DNA of 64,000 nucleotides, taken from contig NZ_CP067019.1 in NCBI RefSeq assembly GCF_016599715.1, forward strand, positions 2,976,001 through 3,040,000, read 5' to 3'. A program made the translations under genes and the position numbers. The stretch is from Acinetobacter sp. CS-2. GTDB lineage: Bacteria; Pseudomonadota; Gammaproteobacteria; Pseudomonadales; Moraxellaceae. The notes under the pieces were generated by a model. It saw nothing but the letters and a program-made list of their open reading frames with translations, ran no database searches and was not told where the DNA came from. Below are positions 21,584-31,820 of this stretch, piece by piece. Position 1 is the first letter of the stretch; each line of letters opens with the position of its first letter.

Positions 21584-22117
21584 TCAGTTCGCTTTTTCGA
21601 CTTGACGAAATTCGAGCTCAACCTGAGTTGGACGATTGAATACATTGATTGTCAACGTCAAACGTGACTTCTCGTAAAGAACTTCTTCCACCACACCTTT
21701 AAAGTCGGTAAATGGACCATCAATAACGAGTAATTCTTCGCCTGGCTCAAACATCGTCTTAGGACGAGGTGCTTCACCAGTATTGCGTACACGCGCAAGA
21801 ATCGCATCAGCTTCTTTTTGCGTAATTGGTGCAGGTTTCTCTGCTGTACCACCAATGAAACCCAATACTTTTGGACATTCTTTAACGATGTGCCAGGTAT
21901 CATCATTCATTTCCATTTCGACTAATACGTAGCCAGGAAAGAATTTACGCTCTGATTTACGCTTCTTACCATCCTTCATCTCTACCACTTCTTCGGTAGG
22001 AACCAGGACTTCACCAAAGCTATCGGCTACAGCGCTACGCTGGATTCGATCATTAAGTGAACGCATCACTTGTTTTTCATAACCTGAATAGGCATGAATA
22101 ATGTACCAACGTTTCAT
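21584..22117 (-). CDS. nusG: Transcription termination/antitermination protein NusG
   Basis: 177 residues with the NGN domain ([29 protein letters not shown]) and a C-terminal KOW domain ([14 protein letters not shown]). It binds RNA polymerase beta' and couples to ribosomes or Rho. It follows secE by 7 bases, the usual secE-nusG pair. Confidence 0.98.
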   Translation of the reverse strand: MKRWYIIHAYSGYEKQVMRSLNDRIQRSAVADSFGEVLVPTEEVVEMKDGKKRKSERKFFPGYVLVEMEMNDDTWHIVKECPKVLGFIGGTAEKPAPITQKEADAILARVRNTGEAPRPKTMFEPGEELLVIDGPFTDFKGVVEEVLYEKSRLTLTINVFNRPTQVELEFRQVEKAN

Positions 22118-22124
22118 AGCTCTT

Positions 22125-22565
22125 TTACCCGATAAAAAACTTCATTAACCAGCCCAAGATGTAATCAAAACACCATAAAACAATGGCAGCGATTACAACA
22201 ACAGCAAGAACATGCCAAGATGTGGATACCGTTTCCTGCTTAGTCGGCCAAGTCACACGACGCAGCTCAATTCGAGCGTCTTTCAACAAACGAACAAAGC
22301 CTTTGCCTTGATGGGTGGCGTATAATAAACCTAAAGCCACTACGATACAAGCCAAAATTATTCCAACGCGCACCCAAACACTATTGGCTGGTGCCCAATA
22401 CGCTGGCAAATACTGCCCCCCTATGGCTGCACCGATTAACAAAATCAATGCGATAACCCATAGAACAATATCTAAAGGGGAACCAGAATTAACAACTTCA
22501 GCAGAATTATTTCTTTGTGGAATTGGCGCTTCGCTTAATGCGTCACGCGATTTATCATTCGACAT
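22125..22565 (-). CDS. secE: Preprotein translocase subunit SecE
   Basis: A 146-residue inner-membrane subunit of the SecYEG channel. After a polar N-terminus it has three hydrophobic helices (about 28-48, 60-82, 115-140), with the conserved cytoplasmic amphipathic helix [20 protein letters not shown] near 98-118. This three-helix form is the enterobacterial type. Confidence 0.96.
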   Translation of the reverse strand: MSNDKSRDALSEAPIPQRNNSAEVVNSGSPLDIVLWVIALILLIGAAIGGQYLPAYWAPANSVWVRVGIILACIVVALGLLYATHQGKGFVRLLKDARIELRRVTWPTKQETVSTSWHVLAVVVIAAIVLWCFDYILGWLMKFFIG

Positions 22566-22638
22566 TTTTGTACTCGTCGTAGGCTTCGCGACTTATTATA
22601 TGACAATTTAACCAGCATCAAGCTTTTTTTTAAAAAAA

Positions 22639-22714
22639 TGGCAGGCCAGGAGGGACTCGAACCCCCAACATTCGGTTTTGGAGACCGACGCTCTACCAAT
22701 TGAACTACTGACCT
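22639..22714 (-). tRNA. tRNA-Trp (anticodon CCA)
   Basis: 76 nt including encoded CCA. The acceptor stem AGGTCAG pairs with CTGGCCT, the anticodon loop is CTCCAAA, and the T-loop is GTTCGAG. It sits between tuf and secE. Confidence 0.97.
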
Positions 22715-22770
22715 ACAGTACAAATCGGGAACTAAAGTCCCCGATCTGTAATTTCAACTTATGGTTGCTA

Positions 22771-23961
22771 TTATGCAGTTACTTTAGCAACAACACCAGC
22801 ACCAACTGTACGACCACCTTCACGGATCGCAAAACGTAGACCTGGGTCCATTGCGATTGGGTGAATCAATTCTACTGACATTTCTACGTTGTCACCAGGC
22901 ATAACCATTTCAACGCCTTCTTTCAAAGAAATCGCGCCAGTTACGTCAGTTGTACGGAAATAGAACTGTGGACGGTAACCGTTAAGGAATGGAGTGTGAC
23001 GACCACCTTCTTCTTTAGAAAGTACGTATACTTCTGCATCGAATTTAGTGTGCGGCTTGATTGTACCTGGTTTAGCAAGTACTTGACCACGTTGAACGTC
23101 TTCACGTTTAGTACCACGTAGAAGAACACCACAGTTCTCGCCTGCACGACCTTCGTCAAGCAATTTACGGAACATTTCTACGCCAGTTACAGTTGTCTTA
23201 ACTGTATCTTTGATACCTACGATTTCAACTTCTTCACCTACTTTCACGATACCTGATTCAACACGGCCAGTTACTACTGTACCACGACCAGAAATTGAGA
23301 ATACGTCTTCGATTGGCATCAAGAATGCTTTGTCGATTGCACGTTCTGGTTCTGGGATATAAGTGTCAAGCGCTTCAACAAGAGCAAGAACTGAAGATTC
23401 GCCATATTGACCAGCGTCACCGTTAAGCGCAGCCAAAGCTGAACCACGGATAACAGGAGTGTCATCACCAGGGAAGTCATAAGTAGAAAGAAGTTCACGA
23501 ACTTCCATTTCAACCAGTTCAAGCAACTCTTCGTCGTCTACAAGGTCACATTTGTTCAGGAACACAAGGATGTAAGGTACACCTACTTGGCGAGACAAAA
23601 GGATGTGTTCACGAGTTTGTGGCATAGGACCGTCAGTCGCAGCACATACAAGGATTGCACCGTCCATCTGAGCAGCACCAGTGATCATGTTTTTAACATA
23701 ATCGGCGTGTCCTGGGCAGTCTACGTGAGCGTAGTGACGAGATGGAGAATCGTATTCTACGTGTGAAGTATTAATGGTAATACCACGTGCTTTTTCTTCT
23801 GGTGCAGAGTCAATTGCTGCGTAATCTTTCGCTTCACCGCCGTAAGTTTTTGCACAAATAGTTGCAATCGCAGCAGTTAAAGTAGTTTTACCATGGTCGA
23901 CGTGACCAATTGTGCCCACGTTTACGTGTGGCTTGTTACGTTCAAACTTAGCCTTAGCCAT
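22771..23961 (-). CDS. tuf: Translation elongation factor Tu
   Basis: 396 residues when begun at [20 protein letters not shown]. The ATG two codons earlier is too close to the GAGGAAG ribosome-binding site. G motifs are GHVDHGKT (G1), DCPGHADY (G3) and NKCD (G4). It delivers aminoacyl-tRNA to the ribosome. It is transcribed behind four tRNA genes, as E. coli tufB is. Confidence 0.98.
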   Translation of the reverse strand: MAKAKFERNKPHVNVGTIGHVDHGKTTLTAAIATICAKTYGGEAKDYAAIDSAPEEKARGITINTSHVEYDSPSRHYAHVDCPGHADYVKNMITGAAQMDGAILVCAATDGPMPQTREHILLSRQVGVPYILVFLNKCDLVDDEELLELVEMEVRELLSTYDFPGDDTPVIRGSALAALNGDAGQYGESSVLALVEALDTYIPEPERAIDKAFLMPIEDVFSISGRGTVVTGRVESGIVKVGEEVEIVGIKDTVKTTVTGVEMFRKLLDEGRAGENCGVLLRGTKREDVQRGQVLAKPGTIKPHTKFDAEVYVLSKEEGGRHTPFLNGYRPQFYFRTTDVTGAISLKEGVEMVMPGDNVEMSVELIHPIAMDPGLRFAIREGGRTVGAGVVAKVTA

Positions 23962-24108
23962 GTTCATCTTCCTCGTTTACGTCGAACACAATCCTGAGTA
24001 AAACCCAGCTCCGACATGTCGTTTAAAAAATCAAACACCCAATACTTGAAAAGCAGACTAATAAGCCTGCTTTTTAAAATCTTTGCAACAAAGTTGCCAA
24101 ACTGTATC

Positions 24109-24183
<75 letters not shown>

Positions 24184-24198
24184 AAATAAAAACTTCAA

Positions 24199-24274
24199 TG
24201 GAGCGGGAGACGAGGGTCGAACTCGCGACATGTAGCTTGGAAGGCTACCGCTCTACCAACTGAGCTACTCCCGC
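24199..24274 (-). tRNA. tRNA-Gly (anticodon TCC)
   Basis: 76 nt with encoded CCA. The acceptor stem GCGGGAG/CTCCCGC pairs, and the anticodon loop is CTTCCAA. Confidence 0.96.
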
Positions 24275-24312
24275 ACGATGTTGGTATAAACCACTTATCG
24301 AAGTCTTAAAAT

Positions 24313-24396
24313 TGGTGGTGAGAGAAGGATTCGAACCTTCGAAGCTTACGCGACAGAGTTACAGTCTGTTCCCTTTGACCGCTCGGGAATCTCACC
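24313..24396 (-). tRNA. tRNA-Tyr (anticodon GTA)
   Basis: 84 nt with encoded CCA and a long variable arm, as expected for bacterial tRNA-Tyr. The anticodon loop is CTGTAAC. Confidence 0.96.
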
Positions 24397-24450
24397 ATTT
24401 TACACTTACTTCAGTGTTGTTCTTTTACCCCACTACTCAAACTTCTAAGA

Positions 24451-24526
<76 letters not shown>

Positions 24527-24624
24527 GTTTCTTAGTGTTTTGTACGTTTCGTATCGGAACGGTGTGCAGTTTAGCAAAACTTAGAATCCGTGCAAGTGTT
24601 TTTTTCAAAAAAACCGTCAAAAAC

Positions 24625-26118
24625 TCATAAAATCAATCCGTTTGATGATAATTCAACCGCTTTGATCACTGCGCGAGCTTTTATTTGGGTTTCATTCCAC
24701 TCAGATTCAGGATTTGAGTCATAAACCAGACCTGCGCCAGCCTGAACATAGACCTTATTTTCACGAATCACACAGGTTCGAATGGCAATCGACATGTCCA
24801 TTTCACCATGCCAGCCTAAATAACCCACAGCCCCTCCAAAAATTCCGCGTTTGACCGGCTCGACTTCGTCAATAATTTCCATGGCACGGATTTTTGGTGC
24901 ACCCGAAAGCGTACCTGCCGGGAAAGTGGCTTTAAACACATCCAGCGCATCGACATCATCGCGAACTTCACCCTGCACATTCGAGACAATATGCATGACA
25001 TGCGAATAACGTTCGATCACCATTTTATCCGTGACCTGCACTTTACCGATTTTTGACACACGCCCAACATCGTTACGCCCCAGGTCAATCAGCATCAAAT
25101 GTTCAGCAATCTCTTTTTCATCAGAAAGCAGATCTTGCTCAAGCGCCAAATCTTCTTCTTTGGTTTTACCACGTGGACGCGTCCCGGCCAAAGGACGCAC
25201 AGTCGCAATGCCATTTTCCAGACGCGATAAAATCTCAGGTGAAGATCCTACGATATGAAATGGCTTTTGATTATCTAAAGTCCGCCCTTGAACCAGAAAC
25301 AGATACGGTGATGGATTCAGATGACGCAAGGCACGATAGACCTGTAAAGGCTCGCCATCGAAGTCCGAGACCATACGATGCCCCGGCACTACCTGCATGA
25401 CATCGCCCGCTTTAATATATTCCTTCACCTTGGCAATCGACTCGATAAACTTGTCATGCCCGGTTAAAGACTCAAAATGGGGAGCGGTATGTTTTTTGGC
25501 TTGCAGGCTGATCGGGGTTGCCAGCGTATTTTCCAGTTCATCCAATTGAGCCAGGGCTTTGGCATAGGCCTCGGGATCATTTGCATCTGCATGTACAATC
25601 AGGAACAAGGTGTCTTTTAAGTTATCAAACACAATGACGGTTTTAGACAGCATCATCCAGATATCCGGCAAACCGACCGGATCGGCTTCAGGCACATTTT
25701 TTAGGCGCGGTTCAATATAGCGTACCGAATCATAGCCAAAATAGCCCACCAGCCCACCGGTGAAACTCGGTAAATCAGGCAAATCTTTTTGCGTCGGCAC
25801 ATGGAACTGCGCCTGAAAATCACGGATATACTGAAATGGGTCGCTACATGACTGAGTATCAACAGAACCATCCACCTGCTGAACGGTTAATACACCGCGG
25901 TTGCATGAAAAAACAGTGGACTCACCCAAACCGATAATGGAATAACGTGCCCAGTTCTCTCCTCCCTCGACCGATTCAAACAGATAGGCCTGACTGTGGT
26001 CTTTCAGACGTGCAAATACGGATAATGGAGTTTCGGTATCGGCCAAACGCTGACGATAAACCGGAATCAGGTTATAACCCTCAGATTTTAACTGTTCGAA
26101 TTGAGCTTGAGTTGTCAT
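24625..26118 (-). CDS. trpE: Anthranilate synthase component I
   Basis: 497 residues. It converts chorismate plus ammonia (from the TrpG glutaminase) to anthranilate, the first step of tryptophan synthesis. The chorismate-binding domain carries RPLAGTRPRGKTKEED near 330, GRNDVGRV near 370 and FPAGTLSGAPKIRAMEII near 425. The tryptophan-feedback motif region is LFESVEGGENWARYSIIG near 50. No Trp-rich leader peptide is seen in the 114 bp upstream. It lies downstream of gph, as in Pseudomonas (gph-trpE). Confidence 0.97.
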   Translation of the reverse strand: MTTQAQFEQLKSEGYNLIPVYRQRLADTETPLSVFARLKDHSQAYLFESVEGGENWARYSIIGLGESTVFSCNRGVLTVQQVDGSVDTQSCSDPFQYIRDFQAQFHVPTQKDLPDLPSFTGGLVGYFGYDSVRYIEPRLKNVPEADPVGLPDIWMMLSKTVIVFDNLKDTLFLIVHADANDPEAYAKALAQLDELENTLATPISLQAKKHTAPHFESLTGHDKFIESIAKVKEYIKAGDVMQVVPGHRMVSDFDGEPLQVYRALRHLNPSPYLFLVQGRTLDNQKPFHIVGSSPEILSRLENGIATVRPLAGTRPRGKTKEEDLALEQDLLSDEKEIAEHLMLIDLGRNDVGRVSKIGKVQVTDKMVIERYSHVMHIVSNVQGEVRDDVDALDVFKATFPAGTLSGAPKIRAMEIIDEVEPVKRGIFGGAVGYLGWHGEMDMSIAIRTCVIRENKVYVQAGAGLVYDSNPESEWNETQIKARAVIKAVELSSNGLIL

Positions 26119-26232
26119 GAGTATTCTCTATGTTTTCGATATGGCTGGTTTAAGTTTGTTTTCCTGTAATCTGACTTAGTTTCGCCATCGAAAAACCATA
26201 CAATTTCTCATTCCACTATCCTTAATTTTCAC

Positions 26233-26904
26233 TTATTGCGCAAGTAATTCTGTTAAATCATCAACCACTTGTTGCGGCTGGCAATCATGAATATCTTCAC
26301 CATGATTATAGCCATAGCTCACCACAATACAATCAACTCCCGCACGTCTTGCTGCTTCCACATCATTACTGGAGTCCCCAATCATGAGCGTTTCTGCCGC
26401 AGTGGCATTATATTCACCAACACAAAACAGCAACTGCCGTGGATGAGGTTTACGTTCTTCAAAACGGTCCCCGCCAATCACATCGACAAAATAATGATTC
26501 AGCCCCAAGGCTTCAACAATCGCACGTGCCGGCTGTTCGGGTTTATTGGTGACACAAATCATTTGCTTATTGCAGCTTAAACCCCAGTCAAGAAATTCAA
26601 CTACCCCTTTAAAAGGCTGGGTATCCACACAGGGATCTGCATTATAAATACTTAAAAAAGTCGCCAATAATTGCTGATGCTGTGCAGGATCGACCTTTCC
26701 GGTAAGATATTGCAAAGTGCTATGGCAAAAAACAGAGGTGCCCTTACCGATCCAGGTACGCACCTGTTGCTCAGTCACGGTCGGCAATTGCAAGACATTG
26801 AGACTCATGTTCATGGCCCGGTATAAATCTGATGCCGAGTCAACCAAGGTACCATCCAAGTCAAATAAAATCAGTTTACGGCTTGCAAGTTTTGCTACAG
26901 ACAT
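26233..26904 (-). CDS. gph: Phosphoglycolate phosphatase (HAD family)
   Basis: About 223 residues from the ATG at 26904, which is about five bases past GAGGG. Longer starts up to 26934 exist. HAD motif I is LFDLDGTLVDSASDLYRAMN, motif II is CVTNK, and motif III/IV is MIGDSSNDVEAARRAG. Gph enzymes clear 2-phosphoglycolate formed during DNA repair. The position next to trpE supports gph over other HAD phosphatases. Confidence 0.88.
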   Translation of the reverse strand: MSVAKLASRKLILFDLDGTLVDSASDLYRAMNMSLNVLQLPTVTEQQVRTWIGKGTSVFCHSTLQYLTGKVDPAQHQQLLATFLSIYNADPCVDTQPFKGVVEFLDWGLSCNKQMICVTNKPEQPARAIVEALGLNHYFVDVIGGDRFEERKPHPRQLLFCVGEYNATAAETLMIGDSSNDVEAARRAGVDCIVVSYGYNHGEDIHDCQPQQVVDDLTELLAQ

Positions 26905-26989
26905 CATTTCCCTCTTATGATTGATTTCGACCATACAGATACAATAAAGGCATGCGATTGCATGCCTTTATTGTATGTCGCGTGCAGGC

Positions 26990-27673
26990 TTATTTAAAGA
27001 ACAACCAGGCAATGATTGCAAGGATAATCAATACAACAATGGAGATTAGGCCCACCGATGCATTTTTCTGCTCTTCCTTGACTTGCTCTACACGTGATAC
27101 CGGTGTTTCAACCGCGATAGGTATTTGCTTCTCGGGAATTGTACTCAAGTCTACACCTTCAGGAATAGGTGCAGGTTTCGGGATGGCAACCCCTTGTGGC
27201 ATACCATCACGACTCAGCTGAACGCTGGCATCGCGCTCGGTCAGTTCAGGCATGCCCTGATCATTCATTTGCTGTGCTGCGGTCTTTAGCACTTCAGTTT
27301 CTACAGGCTGTTTAACTGCTGGCCCTTCCTGATTTAATGCAGCGACAGTCTGTTCAATCTCAAGCGGCACGTCTATTGCTTGAGCAGGTTCTAGAACTGA
27401 AAATTTCAGGCTTGCGAACTGAATGATATCCCCTTCTTTTAACAAGGTTTCATGTTCAATACGTACATCATTGACAAAGGTGCCATTGGATGAGTTTAAA
27501 TCTTGCAGCCATAAGGCTTGGTCTTTGAGCAAGAAAGCCGCATGTTTACGGGAAATTTCCCCGGCCTGCAATACGATATCTGCACTCTGATGGCGCCCGA
27601 CCAACATATCACGGTCGATGCTGATTTCCTGTCCCGTTAATTCACCAGTAATTGCTTGTATTTTCCAAGTCAT
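26990..27673 (-). CDS. FHA-domain protein with C-terminal membrane anchor
   Basis: 227 residues from the ATG at 27673, preceded by AGAGAAG at eight bases. Residues 1-95 form a forkhead-associated domain (phosphothreonine recognition) with LVGRHQSADIVLQ, ISRKHAAFLL and LNSSNGTFVNDV. The middle is a polar Glu/Pro linker, and the last 23 residues are one hydrophobic helix (LISIVVLIILAIIAWLFF), suggesting a tail anchor in the inner membrane. It follows gspD by 70 bp on the same strand. The partner kinase or target is unknown. Confidence 0.88.
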   Translation of the reverse strand: MTWKIQAITGELTGQEISIDRDMLVGRHQSADIVLQAGEISRKHAAFLLKDQALWLQDLNSSNGTFVNDVRIEHETLLKEGDIIQFASLKFSVLEPAQAIDVPLEIEQTVAALNQEGPAVKQPVETEVLKTAAQQMNDQGMPELTERDASVQLSRDGMPQGVAIPKPAPIPEGVDLSTIPEKQIPIAVETPVSRVEQVKEEQKNASVGLISIVVLIILAIIAWLFFK

Positions 27674-27742
27674 GAAATGCACTTCTCTTTGTGATTTTGA
27701 ATCATCATATCACGGCAAATATTCAATTCTTTAGCCACGCTG

Positions 27743-30004
27743 TCAAGAACCAGAACGAATCGTGGTTGTGGTCACGGTATTTTTGGTTTTTTTAACCTCG
27801 GTCACCGGCATAGCAACACTTTGTTTCTGCACTACCGGTTCTATCGCAATCGGTGTGCTAAATGTGGCTGTATTGGGCTGATTTTGGGTTGCTGATGGCA
27901 ATGTTTGATAAGGAGAGGCTTTCGGTGCCGATGAGGTAACCGGAATGCGCTGCTGATAAATATCTTCTACATTTTCAGGTAATTTGGCAAAAGTACCATC
28001 CTGATCCATGGCCAACTGCAAGCTGTACAATTGGCTATAACGCTGCTGCGACAAACGGCGCACATCATTCTTATCTCCAACAATCGTGGGATGGATAAAG
28101 ACCAGCAAATTGCGCTTCTCATTGGATTTGGCATCGGCACGGAAGAGACGCCCCAAACCAGGTATTGCACCCAAACCCGGTACCGACTGACGGCTATGAA
28201 TCGAGTTGTCGGAAATCAAGCCACCCAAAACAATAGTCTGTCCATGTTCTGCCAGAATCGAGGTTTTAATGGCACGCTTGCTGGTCACCAGATCCTGGGC
28301 CTGACCTTTGTCCTGTACCGCAGAAACTTCCTGCTCGACTTCAAGACGCACCGAACCACCCTCCCCAATATGCGGCACCACTTTTAACGTGACGCCAACA
28401 TCCTTGCGTTCTACCGTGGTATAAGGATTCAACCCTGCTGAAGTCGTTGTTGCAGAACCGGTCACAAACGGCACGTTCTGTCCCACTACAATATAGGCCT
28501 CTTCATTATCCATGGTGACAATGGAAGGTGTCGAGAGCAGATTGGACTTGGTTTTGCTTTTTAGCGCCTGAATCAATGCGCCATAAAGTTTGCGTGAACC
28601 GTTATCGCTTTCCCTGTAATCACCAAGTAACAACGAGGTACCGGTTCCCAAATTGGCCGCAGCACCTGCCGCACCACCGGCTACATATCCGGCGGCAAGC
28701 TCGGCAATACTTGCACCGACATTGCTAAAATTAATTAAGCCGACGCCGTTGGTCAGATCACCCAAAGCCCACTGCACACCCAGCTGATCGGCATCATTGC
28801 CTTCCACTTCAATAATGGCGGCTTCAATCAGGACCTGTTGACGACGGATATCCAGCTGCTGAATGGCCGATTCAATTTCACGCATCAGTTGTGGATCAGC
28901 TTTCACCACCAATGAATTTTGGCTGTCATCAGCAATAATACTGACGCCATTAGCATTAAAACTGGTGATGCTATTCTGATTACTAGTATTTGATCCTGCA
29001 CCCAGATTAATACTTGGGGTCGAAATACTGGAAGAACTGCTACCAGATGAACTACTGCCCGAATTGTTATTGTTTGAATTGTTCATCACATTATTGTTTG
29101 ATGAACTATTTGAATTGGATGAACCGGATAACGACTGACCAGACACCAAGCCCTGTAAGATTTCCGCCAGATTTTTGGCACTGGCATATTTTAAGCGAAA
29201 CACTTTTAAACCACCCAAACGATCTGCTGCTGGCACATCCAGCATTTCAATCATCTGGCGGATGCGTTTGCGTGTTGCGGTGTCACCTTTCAATACAATG
29301 CGGTTGGTCCGGGTATCTGCAATGATACGGATACGGGAACCTTTTAAATCTCTGGCTGCGCCGGTAGAGCTCATAGATTCCAGCAAACCAATCATTTCTT
29401 CAGCCTGACTGGATTGCAGGCTCACCGCTTCAATGTCATTTTGTCCGGTACCATCCAGATTACGGATAATGGTTTCCAGCTGATAAATGTTACTGGCACG
29501 GTCTGACACAATCAGTGCATTGGTTCCAGCCACTGCCGATAAATGGGCAAATTGCGGCATCAATGGACGGATGGCAGGAATCAGGTCATTCGGGTTGGTA
29601 TTTTCCAGCCAGATCACCCGTGTGACAATTTGATCACCAGTCGCACGGTGCTTGCTGTCAAAAGGCACACCGGAACTTTTGACATTGCTATCTGGAACCA
29701 GTTTGATGGTATTGCCTGAAGGAATGGCGACCACACCATTCACGTTCAATACGCCCAGAAACAGATCGTAGACTTCGGCTTTATTTAAAGGCTTATTGGA
29801 AATGACCGTGACATTGCCGCGCACACGCGGATCAACAGCAAAATTCTTCCCGGTAATATCGGCCACTTCATTAATAAATGCAGTTAAATCAGCATCTCGT
29901 AAGTTGATTTTCCATGTTTGCGCTTGAGTAGAGGTACTCACCATAGCAATCAGGGGTGCAGCCGCGAATAAAGCCCACACTGGACGATGATTAAATAAAG
30001 CCAT
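27743..30004 (-). CDS. gspD: Type II secretion system secretin GspD
   Basis: A 753-residue outer-membrane secretin with a signal peptide ending near TQA (residue 28). The N0 domain begins TWKINLRDADLTAFINEVA. N1-N3 repeats follow, interrupted near 295-345 by an unusually long Ser/Asn-rich linker. The secretin core contains VPGLGAIPGLGRLF and VFIHPTIVGD. The C-terminal 80 residues may bind a pilotin. It forms the outer gate for folded exoproteins. It lies in the order gspN-gspC-gspD, with the other gsp genes absent here, as is usual in Acinetobacter. Confidence 0.96.
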   Translation of the reverse strand: MALFNHRPVWALFAAAPLIAMVSTSTQAQTWKINLRDADLTAFINEVADITGKNFAVDPRVRGNVTVISNKPLNKAEVYDLFLGVLNVNGVVAIPSGNTIKLVPDSNVKSSGVPFDSKHRATGDQIVTRVIWLENTNPNDLIPAIRPLMPQFAHLSAVAGTNALIVSDRASNIYQLETIIRNLDGTGQNDIEAVSLQSSQAEEMIGLLESMSSTGAARDLKGSRIRIIADTRTNRIVLKGDTATRKRIRQMIEMLDVPAADRLGGLKVFRLKYASAKNLAEILQGLVSGQSLSGSSNSNSSSNNNVMNNSNNNNSGSSSSGSSSSSISTPSINLGAGSNTSNQNSITSFNANGVSIIADDSQNSLVVKADPQLMREIESAIQQLDIRRQQVLIEAAIIEVEGNDADQLGVQWALGDLTNGVGLINFSNVGASIAELAAGYVAGGAAGAAANLGTGTSLLLGDYRESDNGSRKLYGALIQALKSKTKSNLLSTPSIVTMDNEEAYIVVGQNVPFVTGSATTTSAGLNPYTTVERKDVGVTLKVVPHIGEGGSVRLEVEQEVSAVQDKGQAQDLVTSKRAIKTSILAEHGQTIVLGGLISDNSIHSRQSVPGLGAIPGLGRLFRADAKSNEKRNLLVFIHPTIVGDKNDVRRLSQQRYSQLYSLQLAMDQDGTFAKLPENVEDIYQQRIPVTSSAPKASPYQTLPSATQNQPNTATFSTPIAIEPVVQKQSVAMPVTEVKKTKNTVTTTTIRSGS

Positions 30005-30047
30005 AAAGTTCCGTGCTTCCTAATCCTGTAAGGTGACGATGCATCAC

Positions 30048-30890
30048 TTAAAAATTTTGTTGTATGGTCATCACTTGATCACCACGCTTTATTTCTATTT
30101 TGACCTGACCTTCACGTCGAGCCTGTTCCAGCAGCTGGGCATCACTTTGCCCCTGCCCCACAGCCTGTCCATTTAAAGACATGATGCGGTCACCTGGTTG
30201 CAGTCCCAGCTTACTGCGCAATGCCGCTGGCGTTCTTGCCGTAACTTCATAGCCCCCACTCGCTGCATTGACCCCCATATCTTTTAAATACTGATCACGG
30301 TCTTCCTGTATCTTCTGCACCGCCTGCCCTAAAGCATTTTGTTCCTGACTGGGCATAGGCGGTGTGGTCTGATTATTCATCGGTAAGCTGTTTGTTGCTA
30401 CAGGCGGAATAATGCTCTGATCCAGACCATTTTCCATACCTTTGAATTGTAGTTCTCGCGTAGTCCCATTACTTTGACGCAACACTACCCGATCCCAGTA
30501 CACTTCAGCCAACTGATAAGAGGTCGGGGCAATATTTTCACCCACCTGATAGCGATCGGCCTGATCATTGACTTTAATGACTGCGGAGGAAAACTGATTG
30601 GGATGACCAACCACCACACCTTGCAAAATCAAATTAGCCGTGTCTTCTGCCGCAGCTGTTCTACCTGCTTCCTGAAACAGGGCAAATGAAGAAATATTGG
30701 GTACCTGTGGCTGGTGTGAACCCAGCTCAACACGGTCCAGCTGCATGACCTGAGGCGGCGCCACCAGCAGCCAAAAAATGTTTGCCAACTTCCAGCATAA
30801 ATATAAAATCAGCAGGACCAAAAATAAGGGAGCAATCCGGTCTGTCTGCTTCCAGTTGAGTTGTTGAATTTTTTCTAACCACTGATTCAT
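30048..30890 (-). CDS. gspC: Type II secretion system protein GspC
   Basis: 280 residues. One N-terminal membrane helix (about 18-42), a periplasmic homology region (NLILQGVVVGHPNQFSSAVI and DRYQVGENI, near 85-125), and a C-terminal PDZ domain (SKLGLQPGDRIMSLNGQAVG). It links the inner-membrane platform to the GspD N0 domain. It starts two bases after gspN ends, so the genes are coupled. Confidence 0.94.
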   Translation of the reverse strand: MNQWLEKIQQLNWKQTDRIAPLFLVLLILYLCWKLANIFWLLVAPPQVMQLDRVELGSHQPQVPNISSFALFQEAGRTAAAEDTANLILQGVVVGHPNQFSSAVIKVNDQADRYQVGENIAPTSYQLAEVYWDRVVLRQSNGTTRELQFKGMENGLDQSIIPPVATNSLPMNNQTTPPMPSQEQNALGQAVQKIQEDRDQYLKDMGVNAASGGYEVTARTPAALRSKLGLQPGDRIMSLNGQAVGQGQSDAQLLEQARREGQVKIEIKRGDQVMTIQQNF

Positions 30891-30892
30891 TA

Positions 30893-31651
30893 TTAGAGGC
30901 CACCTTTAAACAAAGGTTGGCGCGAACTCACCACATAGGTATCCAAACCAGCTTTACCATTATAGGAAGAGATATTCAGCAGCAGACGTTGAGTCAACCG
31001 CAGATCGAGCATCACGTTTTGATCCAGTTCCAATGCCATCAGCTTTTGATCACGCTGATCCCGGATATCAAAAACCAGCTTATTATTTTCATCCGACAAT
31101 TTTCCTTTCAAGGAAGGAATATTCATTCGGTCCTGACGCTGGGCATAATTATAAACCAGCTCGCCGCCCGCCCATTGCAACTGACCTTCAGCCCCGGCAA
31201 AACCCTGTTCTTTTTTAAAAGAAAAATTGATATCCTGCAATTGGATGGCATTGGCCGGCCACTGCCATTCTACCAGATGTTTCAGCGTTTCCGGCGCAAC
31301 CTGGCCATTCAAGTCATGGACCATTATTTTTTTGCCAAAACCATAGCCAACAACAGCATCCAGCTGGGTATTCCCACTATGTAACTCTATGTTTGCCCCC
31401 AAACGCAGCAAAAAAATATCCAGAGGACGTGTTTTCCAACTCAACGACCCGGTTAAATTACCCTTCTGCCAATCTGCTTGCCCCTGCCAAATATTACCGC
31501 TGACGTTTTGTAAAATCTGGTTGTTTTTATAAAATTTTGAAATCAGCCAAGCCGCTGGAATTTGGAGTAATATGAACATTAAAAAGATGCTGACGGAGAA
31601 AATCCACCAGGTGATATATTTGGGTTTTTTAATCATCCCACCACGACCCAC
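30893..31651 (-). CDS. gspN: Type II secretion system protein GspN
   Basis: Up to 252 residues. A GTG at 31651 has AAGGGAAG ten bases upstream, while an ATG at 31636 gives the more usual MIKKPKYITWW start but has no well-spaced site. One N-terminal membrane helix (about 15-35) is followed by a periplasmic beta-rich domain (LTGSLSWKTRPLDIFLLRLG). GspN is an accessory T2SS component found in some systems. It is first in the gspN-C-D run. Confidence 0.88.
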   Translation of the reverse strand: MGRGGMIKKPKYITWWIFSVSIFLMFILLQIPAAWLISKFYKNNQILQNVSGNIWQGQADWQKGNLTGSLSWKTRPLDIFLLRLGANIELHSGNTQLDAVVGYGFGKKIMVHDLNGQVAPETLKHLVEWQWPANAIQLQDINFSFKKEQGFAGAEGQLQWAGGELVYNYAQRQDRMNIPSLKGKLSDENNKLVFDIRDQRDQKLMALELDQNVMLDLRLTQRLLLNISSYNGKAGLDTYVVSSRQPLFKGGL

Positions 31652-31749
31652 ATGTCAATTATTCTTCCCTTAACACGAATATTATATTTCTACCCCATTA
31701 TGCACACTTTTTTCTCAACGCCAATTCCAAGTGATAAAAAATAGATATA

Positions 31750-31780
31750 AAAAAACCACGCTTAAAAGCCTGGTTTTTTT
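31750..31780. terminator. Terminator downstream of the H-NS-like gene
   Basis: AAAAACCACGC, loop ttaaaa, GCCTGGTTTTTTT. One mismatch in the stem. Position fits the minus-strand H-NS-like gene. Confidence 0.7.
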
Positions 31781-31820
31781 AATTTAATTCGATTAGATGA
31801 CTATCTGATGAATATTTCCA

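Noticed and set aside
26119..26232. Trp leader peptide before trpE
   Set aside because: A short frame with a single Trp codon exists, but no run of Trp codons or attenuator hairpins.
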